Assembly (NCBI RefSeq): GCF_003610555.1
Contig: NZ_RAPQ01000015.1
Location: 1 to 64,000, forward strand
From: Marinifilum flexuosum
GTDB lineage: Bacteria > Bacteroidota > Bacteroidia > Bacteroidales > Marinifilaceae
Length of the DNA stretch: 64,000 nt
Direction: 5' to 3'
Below the pieces are notes generated by a model, which saw nothing but the letters and a program-made list of their open reading frames with translations, did not search any database and was not told the origin of the DNA. Below, one piece after another: positions 44,807 through 54,439 of the stretch (positions are counted from its first letter, which is position 1; every line of letters begins with the position of its first letter). The position numbers were made by a program, and so were the translations under genes.

Positions 44807-45198
44807 TATGAAGCTACTCCCCTCCTCATCAAATTCATTTCAATACACATGCCACCAGCTACTCCAATGGTATAAGCCAAAAGGTCCGACCATAAAAAGC
44901 CTTGGCCAAGAACCAATGCGCCAAATTTGTTGCTGCGCAATGCATTGAGCCAATCAACTTGTATCAGTTGGCTAAACTCAACCAGGAAACAGACACTCAA
45001 AGCCATTGCGGTCAGCTTTCTAATACTTGCTGCAGGAAAAACAAAGGCAATCATCCAATACATCATCAATGCCCATAAGGCATCTCCCAATCCCAAGTTG
45101 ATGATTTCGGGAAGGTAGTTCGAAAAATGTCGAGATGCCAATCCGATAATGATGGTAAATAAGATTAATAAGAAGTAATAGAGTCTGTTTCTTTGCAT
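44806..45198 (-). CDS. DUF2809 family membrane protein
   Basis: 130 aa, four hydrophobic helices. GLGDALWALMMYWMIAF, CFLVEFSQLIQVDWLNALR and GQGFLWSDLLAYTIGV are the DUF2809 (VanZ-like) motifs, including the conserved E-F-x-Q pair. Function unknown. Confidence 0.85.
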   Translation of the reverse strand: MQRNRLYYFLLILFTIIIGLASRHFSNYLPEIINLGLGDALWALMMYWMIAFVFPAASIRKLTAMALSVCFLVEFSQLIQVDWLNALRSNKFGALVLGQGFLWSDLLAYTIGVAGGMCIEMNLMRRGVAS

Positions 45199-45253
45199 TG
45201 AGATGTTTGTTTATTGGGGGTGATATAAATTTCTGCTAATATTGGTTTTGAAT

Positions 45254-45496
45254 TCAATAAGTAAAGTATTTCCATATGAAGATGAAGCCCAGTAGCAATG
45301 CCACTATAGTGATCATCGTAAAATCTAAAGGACTTCTCTTTGCAAAATTCACGACAGAATATCTCTGAATAGCAAAACCCGCTCTTCTCATGCTGTAATT
45401 TTCTTTACTGGCATATCTGTTTGCCACTTCATCCCCTGCTATTTCTTTTAGCAATTCATAATCTTTGCGCCTTACCTCTTCTTCGTGATCTATCAT
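45254..45496 (-). CDS. Small membrane protein (80 aa)
   Basis: An acidic/basic N-terminus (MIDHEEEVRRKDYELLKEIAG) and one C-terminal helix (FTMITIVALLLGFIFIWKYF). Tail-anchored layout. No family recognised. 48 bases before it ends the YIP1-like gene, so likely co-transcribed. Confidence 0.55.
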   Translation of the reverse strand: MIDHEEEVRRKDYELLKEIAGDEVANRYASKENYSMRRAGFAIQRYSVVNFAKRSPLDFTMITIVALLLGFIFIWKYFTY

Positions 45497-45544
45497 GTTT
45501 TTGTTGTTCTTTGATCTTATGCGTGGTTTGAGTTTGTTTGTCCA

Positions 45545-46132
45545 TTAAAATGAAGAAATCACATTTCTAACAATTACAATGAATGTAATTCCACCTAATA
45601 TTAAATATGGACTAACATTAATAACTCCTTTTATAAATCCAAATCCATTAAATCTCATTACACCTTGAATCATTATCTTTAATGTCCACAACCATATGAT
45701 CAGATAGTACAAACTGATAATCCAATACAAATAGCCTTTCGGACTCAATAAATCTCCAGTAATGCCTAAATACAAAACTACTGGAAACTTCATAAAGATT
45801 GGAACCACTGAATAAGCTACAACAACACGCATGTCGATGATTTTTCCTTTGCCATTTAATAGTTTTCCTATTCCATACAAAATGTAGGTAGAAAGATATC
45901 TTCCCATTAATAGACCAATCCCTGCAGTCGCCAACACGAATCCTAAAAACACGATTAGCAGAGGATACTCCTGAAAATGATGATAATCTTTAAAGAAGGA
46001 ATCTATTCCCGAAACTGCTCCTGCCAACATAAATAAAAGATTAGCATTCGTTTCTAATTGATCTTCAAATTGGTCATCCAGATAATCAAAGGTGTCCGAG
46101 GTCTTAAAGAGAATATTTAAAAATGTATTCAT
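45545..46132 (-). CDS. YIP1 family membrane protein
   Basis: 195 aa, five helices. GKLLNGKGKIIDMRVVVAYSVVPIFMKFPVVL is the typical Yip1-domain loop and helix. Four bases after the stop of the upstream small gene, so they form an operon. Confidence 0.75.
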   Translation of the reverse strand: MNTFLNILFKTSDTFDYLDDQFEDQLETNANLLFMLAGAVSGIDSFFKDYHHFQEYPLLIVFLGFVLATAGIGLLMGRYLSTYILYGIGKLLNGKGKIIDMRVVVAYSVVPIFMKFPVVLYLGITGDLLSPKGYLYWIISLYYLIIWLWTLKIMIQGVMRFNGFGFIKGVINVSPYLILGGITFIVIVRNVISSF

Positions 46133-46136
46133 ACTA

Positions 46137-46631
46137 TTACCTATTGATTTCTATTGAATTAGATTTCATAGCTCCTGTGAATAGTTTACATCCTAGATCT
46201 GTTTCCAGATTTCCATACTCATATGACAATTGCATACTCATTGAATATTTTGACTTCTCTAAGTATGGAGATATTCTTTTCAATCGAATTTCCTGTTGAA
46301 ATTTACCAGTACAGTCTGGTAATATTAGTACAGAATTATTTTTGGTCACAAATAATCTGTCAATATCTAAAATTTCATCACTGGGCCAATATTCATGTAT
46401 CTTACCTGTTTCTTTATTTTTGAACACAATATTAATGAGCGACATAAAAACAGATTCATCACGAGGAAAATAAAATAACACACTATCTGTTTGACTTGTA
46501 TTTTTTATTTCTATTTCCAGATTAATTGCATTCTCACTTCTATTCAATTCTTGAATGTGAAGTTCGAGCTGTGCTTTGCAATTCTCGCAAAAAATAAAAA
46601 ATAGTAATACTAATAGTAGTTTCTTTGTTAT
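46137..46631 (-). CDS. Lipoprotein-like hypothetical with no ATG start
   Basis: The frame from 46547 begins at a TTG. But in the same frame further upstream lie codons for KKLLLVLLLFFIFCENC, a lipoprotein signal with two possible lipobox cysteines. The only non-stop codon before it is ATA at 46631, directly after TAA. Either initiation is at ATA (rare), or a former ATG has mutated and the gene is silent or starts at TTG without its signal. The mature part (KNTSQTDSVLFYFPRDE..., ELQLSYEYG) looks like a BsuPI-type beta-sandwich. Family not certain. Confidence 0.5.
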   Translation of the reverse strand: MTKKLLLVLLFFIFCENCKAQLELHIQELNRSENAINLEIEIKNTSQTDSVLFYFPRDESVFMSLINIVFKNKETGKIHEYWPSDEILDIDRLFVTKNNSVLILPDCTGKFQQEIRLKRISPYLEKSKYSMSMQLSYEYGNLETDLGCKLFTGAMKSNSIEINR

Positions 46632-47095
46632 TTAATTTAGCTTTCAATTAACTTATACCCACCCCTCAAAGGAGCTTGCTTAAAGTACTGTTCCCTTTAA
46701 TGAATCAAAGGGTGGCGTGAGCAAGACTACTAACTTAATCATAGTACATCTTCGCCGCCGCACAAAACAAAGTTCGGTAGCGCAGAGGAATAAACAAAGC
46801 TTTTATTATCATTTATTCATTTCTCCATTCCCCTACCTATAAACATCTTACAAATAAAGAATAATATTAATTAATTTCTCTGTAGTCAAATCCTGTTTTC
46901 ATTCGTCATAATGTAAGCTTAGTGCTTGTTTAAAAAATCCAATATTAATTGTCATTCAGATTCAAAAGCCACGGGAGAAGAATCTCAGGATTTGAAAATC
47001 AAACATTTCACTTCGTTCAATATGACATGATATGTTTGGTATTTTTTGGGAACAAGTTCTTTCAAACCTTTAACTAATAATAAAAACACCTAAAA
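46632..47095. other. Intergenic region before the amidohydrolase
   Basis: Between divergent genes. It contains repeat-like pieces (GAGAAGAATCTCAGGATTT, TTTCACTTCGTTCAATATGA) of the sort dispersed in Bacteroidota genomes, and TATGTTTG at 47030-47037, a possible -7 element for the amidohydrolase. No gene. Confidence 0.5.
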
Positions 47096-48514
47096 ATGAA
47101 ACAATTAAGCTTATGCTTACTATTATGCACATTATTTATTTTTCCTTCAAAAAGTGAAAATTACGATATTATCATTCAAAATGTAAATATCGTTGATGTT
47201 GAAACAGGCAGTATCCTAAAAAATAAGGATGTTGGCATTCAACAACAAGTCATAAAAAAAATAACGACTGGAAATCAATTATCAACAAATGATTCCACTC
47301 AAGTGATTAATGGGAATGGCAAGTATTTAATTCCTGGGCTCTGGGATATGCACGTGCATTTTTATTTTCCTGATAAAGAATATCTAAAAATGTACCTGGC
47401 CAAGGGTGTTGTTGGCGTCCGGGAAATGACAGGATATCGTATGGAATGGCAAGATAGCACAGAGCAAAATAGCAATGTGCCGAGAATCATGTTTTCCAGT
47501 CAGATTATAGATGGTCCTACTCCATGGTTCGAAAATGAGATTCCCGTTAAAGATTGCAAGCAGGCCATTCAAATTGTTCAGGAGGCAAAGAAAAGTGAAA
47601 GTAAATTTATCAAATTACTTAGTTTGGTTCCCAGAGATCAATATATGGCCATTGTTAATGAATGTAATCGATTAAATTTTGAATTTGCAGGACATGTTCC
47701 CTACAGCATAGGACTTATTGAAGCGGCAAGATTGGGTCAAAAATCGAATGAACATCTAAATGGTTTACTCCTGTCATGCTCGACACAAGAGAAGTTTTTA
47801 CATGCAAGATTAGACAGTTTGCTTGATGTAGCTTCGAAAGAGGAAAAGCTATCAGGGATTTTGAAAATGCAAATCATGGGGTGTACAACCAAAGCACTTT
47901 GGTCTTTCAATCAGGCAAAGGCTGATTCTGTAATTCATGAACTCAGCAAATATAACATGTACCAATGTCCAACTCTTGGCGTAAAACATCGCTTTCAATA
48001 CAATGAATTGGATTGGGTATATACCGACAATCGATATGACTTTTTCCCTCCTCCTGTTCAGAAAAGATATCGCCCCGATGCGGAAAAGATGAAAAAAATG
48101 AAGCCTTTTGAGCGAGAGTTAAAGTTGCAAGAGAAATTACTTTATCAAATGCAAAAGGAAGGAATAAAAATAATAGCGGGTTCCGATCAGGGATGTGCTG
48201 GTTATAATTTACATGATGAGCTTGAATATTTTGTGAATGCGGGATTTTCGAATGCCGAAGCACTTCAAACTGCCACCATAAATGCAGCCACTTATATGCA
48301 CAAGGAAAAAAGAATGGGAAGTGTTGATGAAAACAAATTGGCTGATTTGGTACTGTTGAATGCCAATCCTCTTGAAAAGATTCAAAACACACGTAATATA
48401 GAACTGGTCATTTTTAAAAATAAAGTCATTTACCCCAATCAACTCCTTGAGGAAGTAAAGAAAGTCAATGTTAAAATTTCAAATACAGACCCTTTCGAAA
48501 AGAAGTTTGATTAA
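47096..48514 (+). CDS. Secreted amidohydrolase family protein
   Basis: 472 aa with signal peptide (ends FPSKSE). LIPGLWDMHVHFYF carries the metal-binding HxH; FAGHVPY and SNEHLNG give further His, GSDQGCAGYN the late Asp, and NPLEKIQNTRNIELVIF is the usual C-terminal end strand. Binuclear-metal hydrolases of this type include imidazolonepropionase-like and prolidase-like peptidases. Substrate unknown. Single plus-strand gene. Confidence 0.85.
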   Translation: MKQLSLCLLLCTLFIFPSKSENYDIIIQNVNIVDVETGSILKNKDVGIQQQVIKKITTGNQLSTNDSTQVINGNGKYLIPGLWDMHVHFYFPDKEYLKMYLAKGVVGVREMTGYRMEWQDSTEQNSNVPRIMFSSQIIDGPTPWFENEIPVKDCKQAIQIVQEAKKSESKFIKLLSLVPRDQYMAIVNECNRLNFEFAGHVPYSIGLIEAARLGQKSNEHLNGLLLSCSTQEKFLHARLDSLLDVASKEEKLSGILKMQIMGCTTKALWSFNQAKADSVIHELSKYNMYQCPTLGVKHRFQYNELDWVYTDNRYDFFPPPVQKRYRPDAEKMKKMKPFERELKLQEKLLYQMQKEGIKIIAGSDQGCAGYNLHDELEYFVNAGFSNAEALQTATINAATYMHKEKRMGSVDENKLADLVLLNANPLEKIQNTRNIELVIFKNKVIYPNQLLEEVKKVNVKISNTDPFEKKFD

Positions 48515-48541
48515 GAAATAATATTTCTAAGCCTATACTAT

Positions 48542-48581
48542 CGCACGAAAGGTGGACTTTCATCGCACTTCTTTTCGTGCG
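48542..48581. terminator. Hairpin between convergent genes
   Basis: A 9-bp stem CGCACGAAA / TTTCGTGCG, 28 bases past the amidohydrolase stop. A variant occurs at 35825-35863, so the hairpin may be a mobile palindrome doubling as terminator. Confidence 0.6.
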
Positions 48582-48626
48582 GCAGTTAAGGGAATATTTT
48601 TAGAGTCCAACTTATTGTATTTTAAA

Positions 48627-50207
48627 TTACTCGTAAAATATTCCAAGAGGAACTGGTTTTGAATTAACTGATACTGTAAAACGGCACTCTGATGTATTAC
48701 CCCAAGCATCTGTAGCTGTATAAATCACTGTGGTATCTCCATCTGGGAATACTTGTCCTGATGCCATATTTGCCGTTAATGTTGGTGTACCACAATTATC
48801 AGTTGCTGTTGGAGTTGTCCATGTTATCACATCTCCACTACAAGCATCAATATTCGAAGGACAATTAGAAATAACCGGAGGAGTTTCATCACGGACTCCA
48901 ATTGTAAAATAGCTCACCCCATCAGGTGGATCAAAAGAGGTTGCATACTGATCTCCATTTCCAATCAAGGTATGAGTGCTGATAACACCGTTGGAAAGAT
49001 TTGTGTCATTATCTAAAAACAAGGTATAAGTTCCTGTTGAAGAAGCTGGAAAATTTTTCAAATTTATTTGCAGAAAGATTGTCCCTACATCCATCGTATT
49101 TTGTAATCGCCAAAAACGATTTATACGTTTAGAGCACCCCACATTCACCCAAGAATTCATGCTTTGATTATTATGTCCCCATAATAGAAATTGACCTTCA
49201 CTTAAGGATTGTCTGCTATTATCGAGGTTTGATAGAGTAAAATTATTTGTTGTTGCAAAAACAGTATTTCCACTTGTATTTACACCAAGGTTCCCCGAAG
49301 ATGAAACCTTTTGGTCCAAATCAAATGGAGAATTTTCCCTTGCCAAACCCGCCACATCGTAACGATACGTAGAGGTAGCATCCCAAACTGAGGTCCCATC
49401 AGCTTTTAGGTAGCTTATTGCCTGATTATTATTCCCCAAACTCAACCCATACTTTATTGCCAAATACGATTCTGTAATTTGACGCTGGGTATTATTTAAA
49501 GCTCTATTGAAGACAATTTGTTCAGAAATATCACCATACCAGAAATAATTTCCCGACCCTTCGGTTGCTCCCGCTCCTATTCGATAAGGCCTTCTTCTAT
49601 TTCGGGCAAAACGATGACTTGTTGGACCTGCAAAACTTTGTCCGTTAACATAGCCCCTCTTCACCAAATTATTACCACTTTGACTACCTCTGTAAATTAA
49701 TAACTCGGAACTCGAAGAAGCAGATCGAGTCGTACTTAAAACTCTCCATCCACTATTGTTTCCTTGTCCATTCCAAAACTGATACCTTCCATTGGGTGCC
49801 ACATATAAAATATAACCTCTTTGTGGACGATCATCACGAGAAGTGAATGGCGAACGGTATCTATTGTTTCCCCCTGTTAATCGATGAACCGAAAAGACAG
49901 TAAAATTATTTGTATTAAGCCCACTGCGATAAGAAATATCCAAATTATCTGATCCATCGAAATAAAAAGTAGGATTAAAGTTTGAACCTGATAATTGATA
50001 CAAAGGTCGTCTTGAAGAACTAGGAGCAAAGGCATTCCAACTATTTCCCGATTGGTCTACCCAAGAAACAACACGACTTCCAGATAAATTTACTCCCACG
50101 TCAGCTCTAAGCCAAAGAGATTTAGCAGGTACTATCTGGGCTTCAGCGACAACTGTTAAAAGTAGGAAGCCAATTACCAGAAAACAGCTTGAAATAAAAC
50201 TTCTCAT
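48627..50207 (-). CDS. Secreted LamG-like / HYR-domain protein
   Basis: 526 aa. Signal peptide ending AEAQ. Residues 25-250: ASKSLWLRADVGV, then VSWVDQSGNSWNA, then INSGNYFWYGDISEQIVFNRALN, a lectin-like jelly roll as in many Bacteroidota gliding/adhesion proteins. Residues about 430-515 form a HYR domain (PPVISNCPSNIDACSG, then ATDNCGTPTL, TVIYTATDAWGNTSECRFTV). It stops soon after with PLGIFYE and has no type IX secretion sorting domain. Larger homologs go on with more HYR/PKD repeats, so this may be a truncated relic. Confidence 0.7.
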   Translation of the reverse strand: MRSFISSCFLVIGFLLLTVVAEAQIVPAKSLWLRADVGVNLSGSRVVSWVDQSGNSWNAFAPSSSRRPLYQLSGSNFNPTFYFDGSDNLDISYRSGLNTNNFTVFSVHRLTGGNNRYRSPFTSRDDRPQRGYILYVAPNGRYQFWNGQGNNSGWRVLSTTRSASSSSELLIYRGSQSGNNLVKRGYVNGQSFAGPTSHRFARNRRRPYRIGAGATEGSGNYFWYGDISEQIVFNRALNNTQRQITESYLAIKYGLSLGNNNQAISYLKADGTSVWDATSTYRYDVAGLARENSPFDLDQKVSSSGNLGVNTSGNTVFATTNNFTLSNLDNSRQSLSEGQFLLWGHNNQSMNSWVNVGCSKRINRFWRLQNTMDVGTIFLQINLKNFPASSTGTYTLFLDNDTNLSNGVISTHTLIGNGDQYATSFDPPDGVSYFTIGVRDETPPVISNCPSNIDACSGDVITWTTPTATDNCGTPTLTANMASGQVFPDGDTTVIYTATDAWGNTSECRFTVSVNSKPVPLGIFYE

Positions 50208-50963
50208 TAAATAATAAAACTTAACACAAATTAATTCACTACAGCATTGCTAATACTGCATATCTCATCAATTATCATGAGTACAAATCGACTGGCACAA
50301 TATATTTTTTTACATGCGAAGCATCATTTTGTTTCAAAAGAAGCAGACTTTTCACAATCTCTTCTCCAATTGGAATTAAGCCAATGTCCACTCTTACTCA
50401 ATTGAGCAATGAATAGGTGCGAAATTTTATTGGAAATAATGGCAATTCAAACTATTCTCCAATTTCCAAAACCTTCCCCTTTTAATTAACATTCAATAAC
50501 TGCAACATGATGCCAAAGATAAAGGGCTACAATATAGTTTAACTAAACTTAAACGACAAGAGAAAATTTGAAGAGGCTAAATTAAAAAAGTTTCTCCAAC
50601 CGCTACATAGCTGACAACTCTTTCTTTTCCTTAATCGTCACCACTACTGCACAAAACGAAATTATCGACCTCTTCCTGTTCCAGCCAAAACAACCACCTC
50701 ATTACCTAAGTTATAGAAGATTATTAATAAGTTTTCAATGATTCGTTGTATATCTTTTACCATATTTTATTGAAAATTCAAAAAACTTATTAAAATGCCA
50801 CCTTCTACATATTTTTCTTACGATCTAATTTCATAACACACATCAAAAGTGAATCTATCGTAAAGCATGTAACCACATAGTAAGCAACTCTATAAACAAC
50901 AAACCTCAATCAAAGAGTTTTACTCTGATAAATTTCAACAGAAGGATTTCTTACCTAGCACAA

Positions 50964-50991
50964 AACCCCTTCACCAAAAGGCGAAGGGGTT
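50964..50991 (-). terminator. Terminator of the exported-protein cluster
   Basis: A 9-bp GC-rich stem (AACCCCTTC / GAAGGGGTT) with a loop of about 10. It lies 200 bases past the 576-aa gene, downstream of the duplicated 3'-end stub. Confidence 0.7.
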
Positions 50992-50998
50992 CCTCTAC

Positions 50999-51175
50999 TA
51001 CCAATTATAAAACCGCATCGAATGAATTAAGACTTAAAGTGAATAAAAAACTTACGATTTTTGCTCAATTCATTCTAGTGCACTGTTTATTCACAAAACT
51101 ATTTATATATCATTGAAAATTATTGAATAGCTGTTCATTTCAATTTGTTATTAAGTTCTCGTGAGAAAATTACAG
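50999..51175 (-). repeat. Duplicate of the 54324-54470 region
   Basis: GAATGAATTAAG.CTTAAAGTGAATA, the stretch around ACTTACGATTTT, and AGTGCACTGTTTATTCACAAA match 54336-54430. On its right the minus-strand codons E-L-N-N-K-L-K-stop resemble the last residues ELYNELKRIGIL of the CsgG-like gene. Confidence 0.7.
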
Positions 51176-51191
51176 AACTTAGTTCAAATCA

Positions 51192-52922
51192 TTACAATTC
51201 ACTCACTACAAGCTGATTTCCTTTCTGTTTAATGCTTAACATGGCATTGTATTTTTCGCTCCAAATCGGTGCTCCATACTTTCCCTGAAGGGCTTTTCCA
51301 TTTAGGTAAACTTTTTTAGAAAAATCCATGCTACGATTTTCTATAATATATCGGCCTCCATCAATATAAGCATAAGTACTTCCATCAGGAGATGCCTGAA
51401 ATTCTTTTATATCACTGTATTCAACATCATTTACCAACTGATTATTTCGATACAGTTTCCATTTGTGGTTTTGACCTTTTTTAATGCGAAGAGTGTAAAA
51501 AAGATCAGAAGTATTTTTAAGCGTAAATATTTGTCCTGCATCCAAATCGCCATGTACAAACAATTTGTTTTGCTTGTATATAATCTCATGTTTGGTGGCA
51601 GCTACTTTGGCATCTACATTCAAATGTATCAGAACTTCATTATCCTGTGGTTGAAGAGTATTTACATTGGCAATGTTTTTATTGATTTGCATGTCTTTGC
51701 CATTTTTATCGACATGCGTTTTCTTATCTGTTCCAACATAGCTCACATAAAGGTCATTGGTATCGCTCATACGCGAAAAAACCAATCCATCAATCCCGGT
51801 AAGGTGATTTTTATTCCAAAGTATTTTTCCACCCATTCCTAAATATTGGTAACGTTCTGTTTGTGTGTTATAGTGTCGGTAATAAAATTGATTACCTGCT
51901 TCTTTTACATACAAATTCCCTTTATACGGACCATGCTTCTTTACCGTTTTATTGGCAACATTGTATTCATAAACAGTATTGTTTTGGGTTTTGGTATCCT
52001 TAGCACAAAACACCACATAATCCGAGCTTACTGAAAACTGATTCAACGATTCGTTAGGTTTGCAATTGTATACATATTCGCCACAACGCACTTGTTGATA
52101 TGTATTGTAGAAAACCTGTTCGGTTCCGGTAATAAAGCCAATTCCTTTGTGTGCAATCATTTTAAAAGGGCCGAATTTTTGTTGATGATCCACATAAACA
52201 TACATCTCATCACGTTTTTCGGGCGCGCTGGCATAAAGCAACCTGCCACTTCTTGAATAAACCGGTTCACTCACCATTTTGGCTCCTTTAATTATATTCA
52301 TGCCGTTTTCGTAAATACGGTAATCATTTTGCGACCACTGAATACTAAATGCATATTTGCCTGTATAGGTATCATATTCTGGTGCCTGACTAGGCCCCCA
52401 ATAATAAAAGGCTTTGTTATTGCCAATAATTGGATAGTATTTATTTTTTCTTGTGCCACAAAAGCTAATTCGATTGCCATCCTCACTCACCCATTTGTCG
52501 ATATCCGGATCTCTGTCGAGCGAATAAATATGATCGTATGGACCCATTTTATTACCATTAAATATTAGGTAATAATCATACTTATTGTATTCCTTTGGCG
52601 TTCTGGCTTTTCTTAAATTCGCTCCAATTGGGCGAGGGCCATAATATGGACCGTAAAATTCGTATACTTCTTTTTCTGCATTTGGAACACGAACTACAGC
52701 TACCGTATACTTAATCCCTCCATTATTGTTTTTCCCAATTTTACCATAAACAAACTCTTCATTTCTCTGAAGTGTATAAATATTACTACCAATATTTACT
52801 TGTTCATCAGCAGATGCTATTGAATTATTATCGGGATAGTTTGCATTGTGCTTGTTTGCAAAAAGCGTATTGACACAAAATAGGGCTATTAATACCACAA
52901 GAAAGAATTTAAGCTTATTCAT
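51192..52922 (-). CDS. Exported hypothetical protein (576 aa), beta-propeller-like
   Basis: Signal peptide ending LFANK. The mature protein is made of repeated strands with GPYYGPRPIG, MGPYDHIYSLD, KFGPFKMIAHKG and KHGPYKGNLYVK. The recurring GP[YF] turn every 60-80 residues suggests blades of a propeller, so a surface or periplasmic binding protein. No enzyme motif. Last gene of the five-gene exported cluster, though a 149-base gap separates it from the lectin gene. Confidence 0.6.
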   Translation of the reverse strand: MNKLKFFLVVLIALFCVNTLFANKHNANYPDNNSIASADEQVNIGSNIYTLQRNEEFVYGKIGKNNNGGIKYTVAVVRVPNAEKEVYEFYGPYYGPRPIGANLRKARTPKEYNKYDYYLIFNGNKMGPYDHIYSLDRDPDIDKWVSEDGNRISFCGTRKNKYYPIIGNNKAFYYWGPSQAPEYDTYTGKYAFSIQWSQNDYRIYENGMNIIKGAKMVSEPVYSRSGRLLYASAPEKRDEMYVYVDHQQKFGPFKMIAHKGIGFITGTEQVFYNTYQQVRCGEYVYNCKPNESLNQFSVSSDYVVFCAKDTKTQNNTVYEYNVANKTVKKHGPYKGNLYVKEAGNQFYYRHYNTQTERYQYLGMGGKILWNKNHLTGIDGLVFSRMSDTNDLYVSYVGTDKKTHVDKNGKDMQINKNIANVNTLQPQDNEVLIHLNVDAKVAATKHEIIYKQNKLFVHGDLDAGQIFTLKNTSDLFYTLRIKKGQNHKWKLYRNNQLVNDVEYSDIKEFQASPDGSTYAYIDGGRYIIENRSMDFSKKVYLNGKALQGKYGAPIWSEKYNAMLSIKQKGNQLVVSEL

Positions 52923-53071
52923 TTGTCATTTTTAATATTATTGCCAGCAATCTTCAAATGCTTGCAAACTATAAAATGGGAAGTGTAGTAATTTCCTTAT
53001 AAAAACAATAACATACTCAATTCTAACACTTATAAACATTAGAATTGAGTATTTGTAGTTGCAAATTTATT

Positions 53072-54151
53072 TTAACGAACAGGTATTAAATACCATTCCG
53101 TGGTAATCGCATTGTGGTCGTTCCAAAGATGTACTTTATTACCATTATTATCGGTTTTGTTATCTTTTAAACATACTACCTTACCACTTTTGTGATATAT
53201 CTTATAACTACCGTTAGGTAATTTTTTCAGGTAAAATTTTTGCGATTCACCACCATGTTCAGACCAAAAATGTAATGGCGTACCATTACTTGTGCCTCCA
53301 CCTTTACAATCTACAACACCATTTCCACTTTTAGCAGCTCTAATTAAATAAAATTCTCCATTTGGTGTTCTCTGAAATCTAAACATCTTATTGTTTGATG
53401 AAGAACCACCTTTTGTCCAAATTTGTGCACGATTACCTTTTTTTTGCCAATCTGCACCGCCAAATTCAAAATATCCTTTACTACTTCTACCATGACTCAT
53501 TGCTGATTGAATATAGAAGGTTTGAAATTCATTAATTCTTGCCCCTTTTAATGATTTATGTACGATACCTACTTTTTTGTCTATTACTATAGGTTTATTT
53601 GTATTGGCATCTAGAATGAACCATTCGGTTGAAATGGCATTGTGATCATTCCAAAGGTGTACTTTATTACCATCCCTGTCAGTTTTATTATCTTTAAGAC
53701 ATACTACTTTTCCACTTCTATGATAAATCTTATATCTACCATTTCCTAAATGCTTAAAATAGAAATGTTGAGATGGTTTTCCGTGAGTATCCCACAAATG
53801 TAGAGGCGTACCGTTTTCAGGTGGTACGTTTTTGGCATCAAGGTTTCCTTTACAAGCGCATGGTTGAATAAAGAAATACCCATCTGCATTCCTGCGCAGA
53901 TAAAATAATTTATTACTGTTATTATCTTTGGTCCAAATATCCATTTGATTTCCTTTTCTCTTCCAATATTTCTCGCCGCCAGGAAACTCCAGAAAACCTT
54001 TGTCGCTGCGCCCATAACTCATTGCCGATTGGATTCTTACCCTTTTATATTGTGGCATATCAGCTGCTTTTTCGTACTGCGCCTTTAATGGCAAAATACT
54101 CCCAAATAAAAGAATTATTACTAATGATAATAATTTAACATTTTGCATCAT
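53072..54151 (-). CDS. Exported double ricin-type lectin
   Basis: 359 aa. Signal peptide to about residue 25, then two tandem beta-trefoil units (about 34-185 and 205-358) that are clearly paralogous. Both begin with IQSAMSYGRS or IQSAMSHGRS, carry NGTPLH[LF]W, and end with KIYHRSGKVVCLKDNKTD...NKVHLWNDHNAI. Ricin B-type domains bind sugars. Located among other exported proteins under a shared LuxR-type regulator, so a glycan-binding surface part is likely. Confidence 0.85.
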   Translation of the reverse strand: MMQNVKLLSLVIILLFGSILPLKAQYEKAADMPQYKRVRIQSAMSYGRSDKGFLEFPGGEKYWKRKGNQMDIWTKDNNSNKLFYLRRNADGYFFIQPCACKGNLDAKNVPPENGTPLHLWDTHGKPSQHFYFKHLGNGRYKIYHRSGKVVCLKDNKTDRDGNKVHLWNDHNAISTEWFILDANTNKPIVIDKKVGIVHKSLKGARINEFQTFYIQSAMSHGRSSKGYFEFGGADWQKKGNRAQIWTKGGSSSNNKMFRFQRTPNGEFYLIRAAKSGNGVVDCKGGGTSNGTPLHFWSEHGGESQKFYLKKLPNGSYKIYHKSGKVVCLKDNKTDNNGNKVHLWNDHNAITTEWYLIPVR

Positions 54152-54439
54152 TATAAAATTTTGAATTAATTTTTATTACTTTTCTATTTCTAGGCTTTTC
54201 CTATTCAAAGCAACTGACAAGAGTTCACTTTTACCGTTCTGTTACATGAATATAATTAGCTTCTATTTTAATCGAACCAATTCTCTTTCATAGTTATTCA
54301 TCACCTAAAAAATCACATTCCAATACCAATCCACTTCGAATGAATTAAGGCTTAAAGTGAATATTTAAACTTACGATTTTAGATCAACTCATTCGAGTGC
54401 ACTGTTTATTCACAAATCTATTTTTCTGCGATTGAAAAA
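54152..54439. repeat. Intergenic with repeat shared with 50999-51175
   Basis: About 54324-54430 is the parent of the 50999 copy. It has nested inverted repeats (GAATGAATT / AACTCATTC and GTGAATA / TTTATTCAC), so the RNA would fold. It reaches into the end of the CsgG-like gene. Confidence 0.65.

Larger units (their letters stand above)
50208..51191. other. Intergenic region, about 1 kb
   Basis: No gene. It holds a terminator (50964-50991) and, from 50999, a copy of the DNA that lies downstream of the lectin gene, including a stub of the 3' end of a CsgG-like gene near 51130-51175. Confidence 0.6.

Noticed and set aside
47943-48392. 149-codon minus-strand frame
   Set aside because: Antisense to the amidohydrolase, whose metal-binding motifs are clear.
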